Origin: Brachypterus glaber
Lineage: Eukaryota; Arthropoda; Insecta; Coleoptera; Kateretidae
Assembly (NCBI GenBank): GCA_958510825.1
Contig: OY294044.1
Span: 81,514,895 to 81,578,894, forward strand
Length of the DNA: 64,000 nucleotides
Direction: 5' to 3'
The notes beneath the pieces are model-generated. The model saw only the letters and a list, made by a program, of their open reading frames with translations, had not been told where the DNA came from and did no database searches. The position numbers and the translations under genes are program-made. This document shows, piece by piece, positions 1-11,036 of this stretch. Positions within the stretch are counted from its first letter, which is position 1. Each line of letters begins with the position of its first letter.

Positions 1-2
1 GT

Positions 3-305
3 CAGGGTCCTATAGAGTTTTTAGATAATCATCCTGAGCAACTAAATCAACGCGTACAGTTTGAAGATAGTTATTTTGAATTAGTTTCACAAGCAAAATC
101 TTATTTAAATACACATAAAAATAAAACTCAAATTAAAAACGAAACAAAATATGATTACGACCATACAAATAACGTTAAATTACCAATTTTACAAATTCCT
201 TCTTATTCTGGTGCGTATGAGGACTGGTTTCAATTTATGGAAACATTTAACGTACTCATCCACTCAAATGATAGCATACCATTATTAACAAGTTTTATTA
301 TTTAA
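3..305 (+). pseudogene. gag: BEL/Pao gag, N-terminal portion cut off by a frame break
   Basis: The frame starting at base 3 is open for 100 codons and reads as the region before and into the DUF1759-type gag domain (LPILQIPSYSGAYEDWFQFM, then LIHSND). It stops at 303-305. The gag homology continues directly in another frame from about 290, so a single-base loss around 288-291 accounts for the break. It may be a real mutation or an assembly error. The true start codon lies upstream of the window. Confidence 0.85.
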
Positions 306-313
306 AATCGGCC

Positions 314-3300
314 TTGAAGGGTGAAGCTTTAAAAGTAATTCAGTCGTTAGAGGTCAGCGAAACAAACTATACATTAGCACTAGATTTATTAAAAAATAGA
401 TTCGAGAATAAAAGACTTATTATTCATAATCACATGAAAGCAATTTTTGAGTTACCTACATTAAATAAAGAAAATCACATTGAACTTAGACAAATGGTAG
501 ATGGCATTAATAATCATATTAGGGCATTAAAATCTTTAGGAGAACCTACTGATACATGGAATACACCTATTATTTACTTATTAGCAAATAAACTCGATAG
601 TATTACTAGACGCGACTGGGAAGCATACCAAAATGACAATTCGAAAAATACGTTAGAAGATTTTATTAATTTTATTAATAATAAATGCACATTATTAGAA
701 ACTATAAATGCAAAAAAGGGCGTTACTCAAACAAAAGTGGGTTTACAATCATTCGATAAAAACAATGTTTACAAATCTTTTGGTTCCAATCGGACAACAA
801 ATTCGTTTACAATACAGACTGATAGAGTATGTATTTATTGTAAAGAACCCAATCATCTATTATATAACTGTGAAAAATTTATTGCATTGCCTGTTATTCA
901 ACGAATAAATGAAATAAAGAGCAGAAAATTATGTTTAAATTGTTTTAGGGATAATCATTTTTCACCGGAGTGTAAAAGAACAACTTGTCGTAAATGCGGA
1001 AAATTACATAATACCATTTTACATATGGATTCATTTAATAATCAAGGTTCAAATTCTTTTAATTCAAATAATTCGAGAATAAATCAAAACGCTACAAATC
1101 AAAATACGATAAATCAAAACGCTATAAATCAAAACGCTACACATCAAAATGCTAGAAATCAAAATTATAATACAAATCAATATACTGCAAATCAAAATAC
1201 AAACCGTAACCCAAATTTTCAAAATTATAATACAAATCAAAATCAGTCAAATTCATATCATGTAAATCAAACTTTAAATAATCCGAGGCAAATTACAAAT
1301 GAAAATATGGAAAATTCAAACAACTCAAACGCATATCACGCGGAGCATACTAATCACGTAAACGAAACGGAAAACAGTCAAATTTTTAATCATTCAAATT
1401 TAAGTTCATGCAATACTTCAGTATTATTATCTACAGCAGTTGTTAATATATTAGATGTAAATGGAAAAGCGCATAATTGTCGCGTTTTGTTAGACAATGG
1501 CTCACAGTCAAATTTTATAAGACAAGATTTATTGCAAACTTTAAATTTAAAAACAAATCCAATAAATATTTCAATTTCGGGTGTAGGAGGTTCAAATTCA
1601 GCCGTAAATACTTACACTGAAGCTACTATTCAATCAAAATACTCAAATTTTAATATAAAGTTACAATTTTTAGTTTTACCTAATATAACGGGTCAACTTC
1701 CAGTAATTAAACATAATAAACAAAACTTTAATATCCCTTACAACGTGCAATTAGCTGATCCAAATTTTAATTTACCTGGTAAAATAGATGCTCTTTTGGG
1801 AGCTGAAATATTTTGGCAACTATTATGTGTTGGACAAATAATTCGTAAAGGCCAACCTACGTTACAAAAAACGCAACTAGGGTGGATAATTTCGGGTACT
1901 TTAAATCAAAATCATAATAATACTTCAAAAAATCAAACATTATGTAACTTTAGCATGCAAGAATTAAATAGAAACGTAGAAAGGTTCTGGCAGGTTGACG
2001 AATCTCCAGAATGTAATAAATTTACAAAAGAAGAACAACAATGCGAAGAACATTATATTAAAAATACTATACGGGATGAAACCGGTAAATTTTATGTTAA
2101 AATTCCGTTAAAAGATGACGTTAACAAGTTAGGTGAATCAAAATCGCTTGCCGAGAAAAGACTTATTGCTATGGAACGAAAATTTGAAAAAGACGAAAAC
2201 TTAAAAAGAGATTACACTAAATTTATGAACGAATACGAAAATTTAAATCACATGTCATTACTTAATGAAAATTTAAACAAAGTAAAAATAAATTATTTAC
2301 CGCATCACGCAGTTATAAAAGAAAATTCGACTTCAACACGTCTACGAGTTGTATTTGACGGATCTGTTAAAACTTCGACAGGAATATCGTTTAACGATGT
2401 ACAAATGACGGGACCGGTTATACAAAATGATCTTTTTTCAATAGTTCTTAGATTTAGATTATTTAAATACGCAATCACAGCTGATGTGCAAAAAATGTAC
2501 CGGCAAATCAATGTACAAAATGATGATCGTTTATTGCAGTGTATTCTATGGAGAAAAAACGGAGAAATTGTTACTTATACTTTAAATACAGTTACGTACG
2601 GAACTAAATCGGCACCTTTTTTAGCAATTAGAACATTACATGAAATAGCTAATGTATACAAAGACGAAAATCCAAAAATATACGAAATAATTATTAACGA
2701 CTTTTACGTTGATGATTTATTAACAGGTAGCAATTCAACTGAAGACGCAATATTTATAAAAAATAGTTTAAATGATATTTTATCACGCGCAGGTTTTACA
2801 TTGTGTAAATGGAATTCGAATATTGATCATATTTTAGACAATAAACAAAACGGTTCTTTAGCTGAAATGATTCGCGATGAACGTACTTCAACTTTAGGTA
2901 TTTCATGGTCAACCTTTAAAGACAATTTTATCTACACGACTAATTTTAAAAATCATACAAAGGTGACTAAGAGAATTATTTTGTCAATTATATCACAGAT
3001 ATTTGATCCGTTAGGATTAGTCGGGCCTATCACAATTTTAGGTAAAATTTTATTACAAAAATTATGGCAATTATCCATAAGCTGGGATGAATCGGTACCA
3101 ATGCATATTCATTCTGCTTGGTTATATTTTTTAGATGGAATTTCTACGTTAAAAGATATTAATATACCGAGACGAGTTCTATGTGATAACCCAATAAATA
3201 TCGAATTACACGGGTTTGCTGACAGTTCAGAATCAGCGTATGGGGCTTGTATATATTTACGTTCAACCAATCAATCAAATGTTCATGTTATTTCTTTATT

Positions 3301-5236
3301 GTGCGCAAAATCTCGAGTTGCTCCATTAAAACAATTGACATTACCAAGGCTAGAATTAAATGCAGCAGTTTTACTAGCAAAATTATCAAAAAAGGTATTA
3401 GATACTATAAATTTAAATATAAACGCGATTTATTATTGGTCTGATTCTAATATAACTTTATCTTGGATTAAACGTGAACCAAAAACTTGGAAAACATATA
3501 TTGCTAATCGCGTATCTGAAATACAAAATATTACAAACGTAGACAATTGGCATTATATTAAAACAGACGAAAACCCGGCTGACATTATATCTCGCGGTTT
3601 AAACACGTCACAGCTGCATTCATGTGAGTTGTGGTGGAAAGGGCCAAATTGGCTAACAAAAGATATTAACGATTGGCCAATTTATACTTTAGATAACTTG
3701 GAAAATGTTCCAGAAATAAAATTAAATGTGACTTCTTTAGTTTGTCAAGTTTCCAATTTTCCTGAATTAGCCAAATATTCATCATTATCTAAATTAACAC
3801 ACATTTTATCATACTGTAGAAGATTTATTTATAATTGTAAACGTAAAATTTCAGAACGTAATTACAATAAAATTTTATCAATTCAAGAAGTAAATAACAC
3901 AACTATGATTATAATAAAAATAATTCAAACAAATGAATTTGCAGAAGATATTAATTTTTTAAAGAAAAATAAATATGTTAATACTTGTAGTAAATTAAAA
4001 TCATTAAACCCATTCTTAGACGAATCGGGAATCCTCAGGGTCGGCGGCAGACTAGAAAACTCTAATTTAACATACAGTCAAAAGCATCCAATTATTTTAC
4101 CCTATAAAAATCATTTTACAAATTTAATAATTCTAAATGAACATTATAAAAATTTGCATTCAGGTGTTCAATTACTAATGGCATCTATCAGAAATCAATA
4201 CTGGATTATTAATGCAAAAAATGCAATTAAACAAGTCTTAAGAAAATGTATAGTGTGTTTCCGCGCAAAACCCAAATTATTAAATCAATTAATGGGTAAT
4301 TACCCCACAGATCGTCTCATACCTACACGACCTTTTTTAAATACCGGAATAGATTTTGCAGGTCCTTTCATAATAAAGGATGGAACTTTACGTTCAAGAA
4401 AAACAGTTAAATGTTACATATGTGTATTTATATGTTTTTCAACCAAGGCCATACATTTGGAATTGGTGGGTGCGTTAAGCACTCCAGCTTTTTTAAACTC
4501 GCTAAAGAGATTTATTTCCCGCAGAGGATTGCCTAGAACTATCTACAGTGATCATGGATCTAACTTTATAGGAGCAAAAAACGATTTAGATGAATTATTT
4601 TTAAAACAACACGATTTGGACAATTTTTTATTAGCCGAAAAAATAACATGGAAATTAATTCCTCCTTACTCACCTCATATAGGTGGACTATGGGAATCGG
4701 GGGTTCGTAGCGTGAAATATCACTTAAAGCGTGTTTTATCAGATACATTATTAACATATGAGCAGTTTTTTACTACTTTGACGCAGATTGAAGCATGCTT
4801 GAATTCACGTCCTTTAACTCCTCTCTCAAATGATCAAAATGACTTTACCCCATTAACCCCAGGACATTTTCTTATCGGAACATCATTAAAAGCCATCCCA
4901 GAAGAAGATGTTACTTTGGTTAAAACCAACACATTAAAGATGTATCAATATCAAGTTCAATTAGTCCAACACTTTTGGAAACGTTGGTCTACCGAATATT
5001 TAACCCTACTACAGAATCGAAATAAATGGCAACGGCCAGTTAATGACGAACTACAAGTTGGACGTCTAGTTGTCGTTAAAGACGATAACGTTAAACCTCA
5101 ATACTGGAAAATGGCACGGATAGAAGAGTTACACCCAGGAACAGATGGACATGTGCGTGTGGTGTCTATTAAGCTGCCAAATCAAACAATTACAAAAAGA
5201 ACAATATCAAAACTGTGTTTACTTCCTTTAAACTAA
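314..5236 (+). CDS. pol: BEL/Pao polyprotein (gag C-part, protease, RT, RNase H, integrase)
   Basis: This open frame of 1640 residues encodes most of the retrotransposon polyprotein. The listed TTG start is only where the open frame becomes convenient; the frame is really the continuation of gag. Domains in order: gag DUF1759 region (1-120); two CX2CX4HX4C zinc knuckles (about 173-186 and 206-219) and a third cysteine/histidine cluster (about 225-238); an Asn/Gln-rich low-complexity linker made of NQNA-type repeats (about 245-345); an aspartic protease with LLDNGSQSNFI (DNGS near 393); reverse transcriptase with catalytic YVDD near 798-801; RNase H with GFADSSESAYGA near 967; integrase with an HHCC finger (about 1258-1317), DFAGPF near 1345, SDHGSNF near 1412 and GGLWESG near 1456 giving the D,D,E triad; and the DUF5641-type C-terminal domain (about 1555-1630). 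No internal stop is present, so apart from the break near 290 it looks functional. It acts on its own RNA in virus-like particles. Confidence 0.93.
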   Translation: MKGEALKVIQSLEVSETNYTLALDLLKNRFENKRLIIHNHMKAIFELPTLNKENHIELRQMVDGINNHIRALKSLGEPTDTWNTPIIYLLANKLDSITRRDWEAYQNDNSKNTLEDFINFINNKCTLLETINAKKGVTQTKVGLQSFDKNNVYKSFGSNRTTNSFTIQTDRVCIYCKEPNHLLYNCEKFIALPVIQRINEIKSRKLCLNCFRDNHFSPECKRTTCRKCGKLHNTILHMDSFNNQGSNSFNSNNSRINQNATNQNTINQNAINQNATHQNARNQNYNTNQYTANQNTNRNPNFQNYNTNQNQSNSYHVNQTLNNPRQITNENMENSNNSNAYHAEHTNHVNETENSQIFNHSNLSSCNTSVLLSTAVVNILDVNGKAHNCRVLLDNGSQSNFIRQDLLQTLNLKTNPINISISGVGGSNSAVNTYTEATIQSKYSNFNIKLQFLVLPNITGQLPVIKHNKQNFNIPYNVQLADPNFNLPGKIDALLGAEIFWQLLCVGQIIRKGQPTLQKTQLGWIISGTLNQNHNNTSKNQTLCNFSMQELNRNVERFWQVDESPECNKFTKEEQQCEEHYIKNTIRDETGKFYVKIPLKDDVNKLGESKSLAEKRLIAMERKFEKDENLKRDYTKFMNEYENLNHMSLLNENLNKVKINYLPHHAVIKENSTSTRLRVVFDGSVKTSTGISFNDVQMTGPVIQNDLFSIVLRFRLFKYAITADVQKMYRQINVQNDDRLLQCILWRKNGEIVTYTLNTVTYGTKSAPFLAIRTLHEIANVYKDENPKIYEIIINDFYVDDLLTGSNSTEDAIFIKNSLNDILSRAGFTLCKWNSNIDHILDNKQNGSLAEMIRDERTSTLGISWSTFKDNFIYTTNFKNHTKVTKRIILSIISQIFDPLGLVGPITILGKILLQKLWQLSISWDESVPMHIHSAWLYFLDGISTLKDINIPRRVLCDNPINIELHGFADSSESAYGACIYLRSTNQSNVHVISLLCAKSRVAPLKQLTLPRLELNAAVLLAKLSKKVLDTINLNINAIYYWSDSNITLSWIKREPKTWKTYIANRVSEIQNITNVDNWHYIKTDENPADIISRGLNTSQLHSCELWWKGPNWLTKDINDWPIYTLDNLENVPEIKLNVTSLVCQVSNFPELAKYSSLSKLTHILSYCRRFIYNCKRKISERNYNKILSIQEVNNTTMIIIKIIQTNEFAEDINFLKKNKYVNTCSKLKSLNPFLDESGILRVGGRLENSNLTYSQKHPIILPYKNHFTNLIILNEHYKNLHSGVQLLMASIRNQYWIINAKNAIKQVLRKCIVCFRAKPKLLNQLMGNYPTDRLIPTRPFLNTGIDFAGPFIIKDGTLRSRKTVKCYICVFICFSTKAIHLELVGALSTPAFLNSLKRFISRRGLPRTIYSDHGSNFIGAKNDLDELFLKQHDLDNFLLAEKITWKLIPPYSPHIGGLWESGVRSVKYHLKRVLSDTLLTYEQFFTTLTQIEACLNSRPLTPLSNDQNDFTPLTPGHFLIGTSLKAIPEEDVTLVKTNTLKMYQYQVQLVQHFWKRWSTEYLTLLQNRNKWQRPVNDELQVGRLVVVKDDNVKPQYWKMARIEELHPGTDGHVRVVSIKLPNQTITKRTISKLCLLPLN

Positions 5237-5303
5237 AACTGAACATTTTTATTGACTTTTAGTTTAAATGTCTTTATTTTCTATGTTGAAATTAATAATT
5301 TCA

Positions 5304-5758
5304 AGGTCGGCGGCATGTTAAACCGTTCGTACCACTTTTTGAATTTTGTACCTAACTTCAGAGAGTTCAATAAAATATGTCAAATGAACGCAACCGATTA
5401 TTTTGTGTCACCATTAAATTCGTGAAAAATAGTGGCAAAATACGTTTAAAAGCTGCGGGACTAGGATCAAAACCTAGCCCTATTCACATTTTACTTTGAA
5501 ATTTTAATTATTTTTACATGTGAAAGAAATGTTCGTTATTTAATAACAGAATAGTCAAAATACCAATAATTATGCTTTTGAATAGTTAAATAAACGTTTT
5601 TTACTGTTCTTGGAGTAATTACCTTTAAAAATGAAGAATAACTAATGCGTAAACATTGTTCAAGTACCTAAATGGATTTCAGTTCCTATGATCTTAAAGT
5701 TTAAGGTAAGTTCTAATTACTTTTTATTAATAAAGCAAAATGTACAAAACTGGTAACA
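5304..5758 (+). repeat. Probable 3' LTR of the BEL/Pao element with priming tract
   Basis: A G-rich tract (AAGGTCGGCGGCA) ends just before TGTT at 5316, the layout seen at the polypurine tract and 3' LTR of BEL/Pao elements. An AATAAA near 5731 could be the polyadenylation signal and the ACA near 5758 the LTR end. No second LTR is in the window, so only the left border is well supported. Confidence 0.55.
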
Positions 5759-5759
5759 T

Positions 5760-6890
5760 AACGCTCCTGCATTTGTGCAGAAAATGATTTGTTTTGGGGC
5801 GAACAAATAACTTTTGGCTCTTTCTAAAAATATATTGGATGTTTTGCAATTATACCGGAAAAATCCAAGGATCGCTATGAAAACATGGTGCAGTGAAAAA
5901 AATATGCGAAAACGTCATAGAAAAGTTACTGTTGGCCTAATAAATTATTATTTCGTTTGAAGAAGAAAGATAAATAGTCCGATAACGTCTAACAATTATT
6001 GCTTTAATTGTAATTTAATTTTCAAATTTAATAAAGACTTATTTAAGCTATAAAAATACAAAAATAATTTATTATTTACTTACCGCCTCCCGATCGGTAA
6101 GTAATTTACCTACCGATCAACATAACCTACTGCAGTTATAATTAAGCTAGTAAACATGTCAAACTGCCTGATCGTGCAAAAAGGTTTATTAAAGGTCCTT
6201 TAAAAAGCTTAACTAGTGAATCTCTATTAATGTAATAAACTTAGTACACATATTAAAAATACACCTACATTAAATAAATTTTAAAAAAATGTTAAAATTT
6301 CATATATTTAAAAAAAAAATATTTAAATGTTTGAATAAAAAAAGTAGTATATTACAGATATCAGGAAAATTATGAACCTTGTGGTAGCACGATTTCTACA
6401 TATCCTTGTTAAAGCTCCATACTAGTTATATATAAATATTTATATTTGTGATCTTGGTATGGAAATAGTACTATAACTATACGGATTTTAATTTTCAGTT
6501 CTGGGACATAAAATAAAAGAAAAAATGCTGCTTAATTTGTAAATCCTAATTTTAATAGACCCACAACAGAATTTCTAAAATAACAATGGTTCATTATTAA
6601 ACGAGTTTCATAAATAACTCTGGATGGGACGTTTTTTGTGAGATAAGCAAAATTACATCGTTAAAAAGGTGATGTCACAATCTGTTGTAAAGATGAAATC
6701 TCTTTTCAAAGATCTAGCTACCTTTACTAAGCTTAGTCTTAACTATATAGTCTTGTGTTTTCAAAAGTTTGCCGACAACCCATTGCAAAGGGAACACGAC
6801 AAAACGTTAAAAGTTTTTTTAAGATCATTCTTCGCATATGAATCCATTTTAAAGAAGAAAGGAGTCTACCGAGATTGGCCTGTTGAAGAT
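5760..6890. other. AT-rich sequence with no recognised feature
   Basis: Frames are short and interrupted. A small inverted pair around GATCGGTAAG and CTACCGATC at 6091-6119 is the only structure noticed. The open frame at 6669-6905 has no recognisable domain and runs into the inverted repeat that follows. Confidence 0.5.
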
Positions 6891-6891
6891 A

Positions 6892-7119
6892 AGTTACAAT
6901 GTTAAAACTGCTAATGGTTTTAGATGGATCATCATGTGAGCTTTCAAGGGACACAAAGCAATCTGCGAGGAAACGCTTAGTTCCGACATAAATGGGATGT
7001 AAGGCCAATATAGTGTTTAAAATAAACGTTTTCCTGCAAATTGCTTTATGTCCCTTGAAAGCTCACATGATGATCCATCTAAACCATCAGTGGTTTTAAT
7101 ATTATAACTTATCTTCAAC
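6892..7119. repeat. Inverted repeat with arms of about 94 bp
   Basis: The left arm (6892-6985) and right arm (7028-7119) are reverse complements with few mismatches; both carry GATGGATCATCATGTGAGC and its complement. A second, separate pair (AAAGGAG.CTACCGAGAT at 6858-6875 and its complement at 7284-7303) lies outside, suggesting a larger eroded foldback. Short open frames on both strands here are by-products of the symmetry. Confidence 0.75.
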
Positions 7120-7129
7120 CTGTTTCAAA

Positions 7130-8937
7130 TAAAAAATCGTCAGTAAGAAAATTAGACCCCATTTTAATCATGTTTCCATCATCCCATGGAAATCAAATTA
7201 AGTGCATACTAATCAGTTTAAAGAATAGTTTAATCCACCACAAGGTGGTGCTTACCTCATACAGACCACTCCCTATAGGGAGATCTCGGTAGTCTCCTTT
7301 GGACCACAAGTTTTTACCAAAATTTCTAGGGATTGTATTTGACAAACATAGAATGGGGCAAGGAAAATAAAAAATGTTTGCTCTATTATTGCTTGTATGA
7401 CAAAACTGTTACGAGGCATAAGCCGGGTGGAAAAATATACTCCAGCATGAAAAACACTATCCTCTCATTTAATATACATTATTTTTCATATGAAAGTAAA
7501 TTGCAGTTGCAGAAGTAAAACCCACTTGTGGGAAAGTAAAACAATTATATTTTTATTTATTTATTTATATTTATTCATTTTATACCATAAAAAGTCATGG
7601 AGTTCTCTGTTAATTTTGACAGAGACTACAATTTATCCCTGATTTTGATTTTTTGATATACATCATATAAGCTTTTTCCTATAGAAAAAAGCTTTTAAAA
7701 TTCTCAGTGTATTATGGTCTATTTTTGGTCGGGTTACCACTAATTTGATTCTTCTTTTGGGTGGTTTTGGACACACCTTGTGTTTGTTTTATATCATGAC
7801 TTGATTATGCCATTATGGAAAAAGGGTTCTCATGGGATTATTAGAGCACAGGGCCGTGTTGGCCGAGCCGCCATATCATTAGGATTTCTTTTATTTAAAA
7901 TAACATACCGTCTTTTCGAATGACTTGAAGTTTTGATAATTAATTAAACAATTTAGATTTTTATTGAATTTAAACTTTTGAGTTATGTGATGTAAAGTAA
8001 ATTTAAGATCTTTTTGTTTTGTGATGATATATTTTATATTTTACATGAATAACAATAATACAGCTAGTCTAGTAAAAAAGTTCAGTATTTAAATATTGCT
8101 TTTTTAAAAAGTTAAGAGTTTTTAATTTTAACCAAAATTATTAAAGGTTTTCCAATAATTACCGCCAAACTAACTATGAGTTAGAACAATGAAATGTCAT
8201 ATTTGGGGTAGGGGCTAAAAACTATTTTTTTTTGTAAAAAAAATTGTTTTTCAAAAAAAGAAAATTTATTTGAAAAAAAATATTTAAATTTTTTTAGAAA
8301 ATCGTTTTTTTTTAACTTAGTTTTACGCATTCACTTATGGCACTAAACTTTATCGTCTTGGTCCATTTTTTCGTAATGACGTTCATGTCAACCATATTAA
8401 AAAACAATTGAAATCGCGATAGCCGTAAAACTGACTTTTCCTGATTTATAGGTATCTTGATAAAATTAAATTACGAAAATCAAACACCTGATTTTAGACA
8501 CATGGCTTTTAATATTAATTTTAAATTATGTTTGGTCGTGCAAAAAATAGTGTATATACCTCAAGACTAAACGTGGCTGTTAGTCCCAGCCAGTTTAGTC
8601 CCTTGGTATATAAACAACTATTTAATAAAACTAAGCATATAGGGGAAAGTATTTTTTTTGTTGGCATTTGTATTTGTGAGTAAATTCCAATTAGTTTATA
8701 CTACTTTACTAACAAAGTAAGACGGCAAGAAGAAAAGTTAACATAACGAATGTAAAATTATATACTTAGACACTTTTAAAATTGCATGTTGTATCAAATA
8801 GGATTTGCAAATAAGCAAACATATTTCATACTAATTTTCTCCGCTCTTTTGATGTTTTAATAAATTTTATATTTACTGCACACAAAACAGTAATTTCAAG
8901 TAATAAGGCAACACTAATAATATTTATTAAGCGGACG
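7130..8937. other. AT-rich non-coding stretch
   Basis: No gene, RNA or clear transposon end was recognised. A short stem at 8564-8606 (GACTAAACGTGGCTG against CAGCCAGTTTAGTC) and A/T homopolymer blocks at 8220-8310 are the only structures noted. The open frame at 7333-7518 resembles nothing I know. Confidence 0.45.
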
Positions 8938-9044
8938 TTGTTATACTGTTCACAGCGCGTAAGCGCTAGAATACATAGTACGGTAGTTTTGAATTTCCCA
9001 AAAACACCAAAAACCGCCCTAGATTAGTATAGTATATTCTGTAA

Positions 9045-9211
9045 CAAGATTTGAATGATGCATATTCCGAACAAGTGGATGTTTATCACTCAAACTGCGA
9101 CAGTGGCGAGGAGGACGGTCCACGAGTGAGGAACAGCCATTCTAAACGTGTTGCAGACTATACTTTTTTTACGAGTGAAGTTTTATACATTCATATAATA
9201 ATAATAATTTA
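9045..9211 (+). pseudogene. Short coding-like fragment, acidic then basic, unassigned
   Basis: A 55-codon open stretch reads DAYSEQVDVYHSNCDSGEED followed by a basic patch and VADYTFFTSE. The composition and codon pattern look protein-like against the AT-rich surroundings. It could be the N-terminal tail of a decayed transposase (piggyBac-type proteins often start with acidic Ser/Asp-rich segments), but no catalytic domain follows. The family is not established. Confidence 0.2.
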
Positions 9212-9261
9212 GTATTTTATAGTAAATTGTCTATTATTCCGTTGATTTAGCTAAAAATAAA

Positions 9262-9373
9262 ACCCTTACGATATGTGCCATATACCGTCATCCCCTTACG
9301 GAATGTGCTATATACCGTAAGAGTTGTCATGTACCGTCATCCGCTTAAGGAATGTGCTATATACCGTAATATT
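9262..9373 (+). repeat. Short degenerate tandem repeat
   Basis: Units containing CTTACGGAATGTGCTATATA and CCGTCATCC recur two to three times within about 110 bases, with substitutions. It lies inside R1 copy 1 and is not seen in the other R1 copies. Confidence 0.6.
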
Positions 9374-10029
9374 TTTTTGTGAAATTTGACTAACATTCTA
9401 AGAGTCGTAGATAAAAAATTCTTTGATATAAATCGTCCCCCTACGTGAGATGAGGGACGAAATGTATTTCATTTGGAAAAAAAGCAACTCTGAAAATGCC
9501 CGTCATGTTTTTTTTGCACACGAAAACTGACGAACGAATTATTCAATCAAGTCCTATGAGAGAAAGATCCCTATTGTTTTTGAAAATAATTATCCCAAAA
9601 CAAAAAAGTCATAAAGGATTACACTTTTACAAAAATCAAAAAAAAAAAATCAGAAGAAAAAGTCTGATTGACGCAATTTTTTTAGGAAAAAATACTTTTC
9701 TTTTAGAGATCAATCTGCCCAATTGAGAAAAAAAATAAAAACAAAAAATATATAAGGGCACATTCGACGAAAAAAATTACGTCATATACTGTAATATACC
9801 TTACAAAAAATTTTAACAGTCGACTCGTGGTGTAGACGTCGGTGTAACCGGCTGCCATCCAAAAGGTCCCAAATTCGAGGCCCATCCCCTGATATTTTTT
9901 TACATTTTAATTTTGCTTATTAAGTTGGTAAAATGCAATATACTATCCAATGTGAATAGTATATCCCTTGTCGAAAAAATCCTCAACATTTGATTCTTTA
10001 TCCTCAACCAGTTGGGTGTAGTTTCGAAT

Positions 10030-10640
10030 ACAGAGCCGGGTTAACTACGGGCCAGGTGGGCCGGCGGCCCAGGGCCCACCACCAGAGGGGGTCCACCCAA
10101 GACTGTTTGGGTAAAAATTTAAATATACAATAGTTATTTATGGTACTAGTGGGTAAAGTAAGATATTGCCCATGAGAAAATTAATTCATGTTTTTATTAA
10201 AAATTTTAATGACATTTACAAGAAAATAATTTGACAAGTGACAGTTGAGTGGGTAAAATAAATAATTATCCACTCAATAAAGTAAAAGTCACGCGGGGGT
10301 TATTATTGAGTTTATCTATTTAAAATAAAGCTAGTAATTGTCTTATTATCTGTATGTATTGGATAAAAGATATTAATAATGCATAAAATCATCGACCTTC
10401 AAAAAAAAAATCATGCGGACGCGTCTGAATCGAAAATAAAAGCTTTGTCCCTGAGCGTTCACAAAATTTGGCGCCCATACCAAAAAAAAAACCCTCCGAA
10501 AAAAAAAAGCTTTGTCCCTGATATCACCCAAAGGGGCCCCAAAACAGGGGGCCCCCAAAAGTGGCGGGGGGCGTGGGATTTTTCCCAATATCTCACCTGT
10601 CCAGTCCGACACTACCTATATCAAATTTTTGAGCAGAACC
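10030..10640. repeat. GC-rich relic patches flanking a MITE end
   Basis: CAGAGCCGGGTTAACTACGG at 10031 followed by GGGCCGGCGGCCCAGGGCCC resembles hAT-type termini that begin CAG. A second G/C-rich patch lies at 10530-10580. Between them, at 10141, starts a copy of the TA-flanked MITE found intact at 63674-63790 (shared TGGTACTAGTGGGTAAAGTA); its right end is not recognisable. AAGCTTTGTCCCTGA occurs twice (10440, 10507). Open frames here on both strands are not believed to be genes. Confidence 0.4.
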
Positions 10641-10649
10641 AGCTGTTTT

Positions 10650-11028
10650 AAAATAAAATTTGATTGTACTTAAATATTTTTACTTTGTAAATTGGAATCT
10701 TACCATTTACATACTTACTTTAATTTTAATTTGTTATACATAAAACATGTAATAATTATTCATATATTTATTTAAATAACGTAATTAAAGCGGTAATAAT
10801 AATTATGATTTATTGAGTTGTTAAAATAAATCAATTAAAATTAGTATTACCTATTCCATTATCAAGGACTTTTTGTTTTAGTTATTTTATTGCATATTTG
10901 CATGAAAATCTATAAGACAGGAAGAAAGTGACCAAAAATTAACCAGAATTGCCCACCAAAAGTTTTATTTATGCAAAAATTTAACAAAGAAAAATAAAAA
11001 TAACTAATAATTTAACAAATGAAAATAT
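10650..11028. other. AT-rich sequence, nothing recognised
   Basis: No open frame of note and no repeat partner was found in this stretch. Confidence 0.5.
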
Positions 11029-11036
11029 ACTAGGTA

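Larger units (their letters stand above)
1..5758 (+). mobile_element. BEL/Pao LTR retrotransposon, 5' end outside window
   Basis: The gag-protease-RT-RNase H-integrase order in a single polyprotein, together with the C-terminal domain after integrase, defines the BEL/Pao superfamily. The window opens inside gag, so the 5' LTR and leader lie upstream. After the stop codon at 5234-5236 a G-rich stretch (5304-5315) precedes TGTTAAACC at 5316, the expected start of a 3' LTR. An AATAAA lies near 5731 and an ACA near 5758 may end the LTR. Without the 5' LTR the right border is an inference. Coding is nearly intact, so the insertion is probably fairly young. Confidence 0.9.
8938..9985 (+). repeat. 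Dispersed repeat family R1, copy 1, with tRNA-like end
   Basis: Three blocks are shared in order with 18530-19240 and, reversed, with 21165-21590: CGTAAGCGCTAGAA near 8960; AGATCCCTATTGTTTTT near 9567; and a closing block with GAGGCCCATCCCC near 9877. The closing block (9821-9893) has an A-box-like TGGTGTAGACGTCGG and a B-box-like AATTCGAGGCC at tRNA-like spacing. This copy holds extra sequence at 9000-9480, including a short tandem array. Confidence 0.65.

Noticed and set aside
5316..5758. Complete LTR pair for the BEL/Pao element
   Set aside because: Only one putative LTR is in the window; the 5' copy would lie upstream, so LTR ends cannot be confirmed here.
6669..6905. 78-codon open frame starting MMSQSVVKMKSLF
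   Set aside because: It runs into an inverted-repeat arm, shows no domain, and is of a length expected by chance.
9241..9373. CRISPR-like repeat-spacer array
   Set aside because: Only two or three degenerate units without uniform spacers, in a eukaryotic transposon-rich context.
10373..10651. Overlapping open frames on both strands in a GC-rich patch
   Set aside because: They arise from homopolymer A/G/C runs without stops; no domain or homology is visible.
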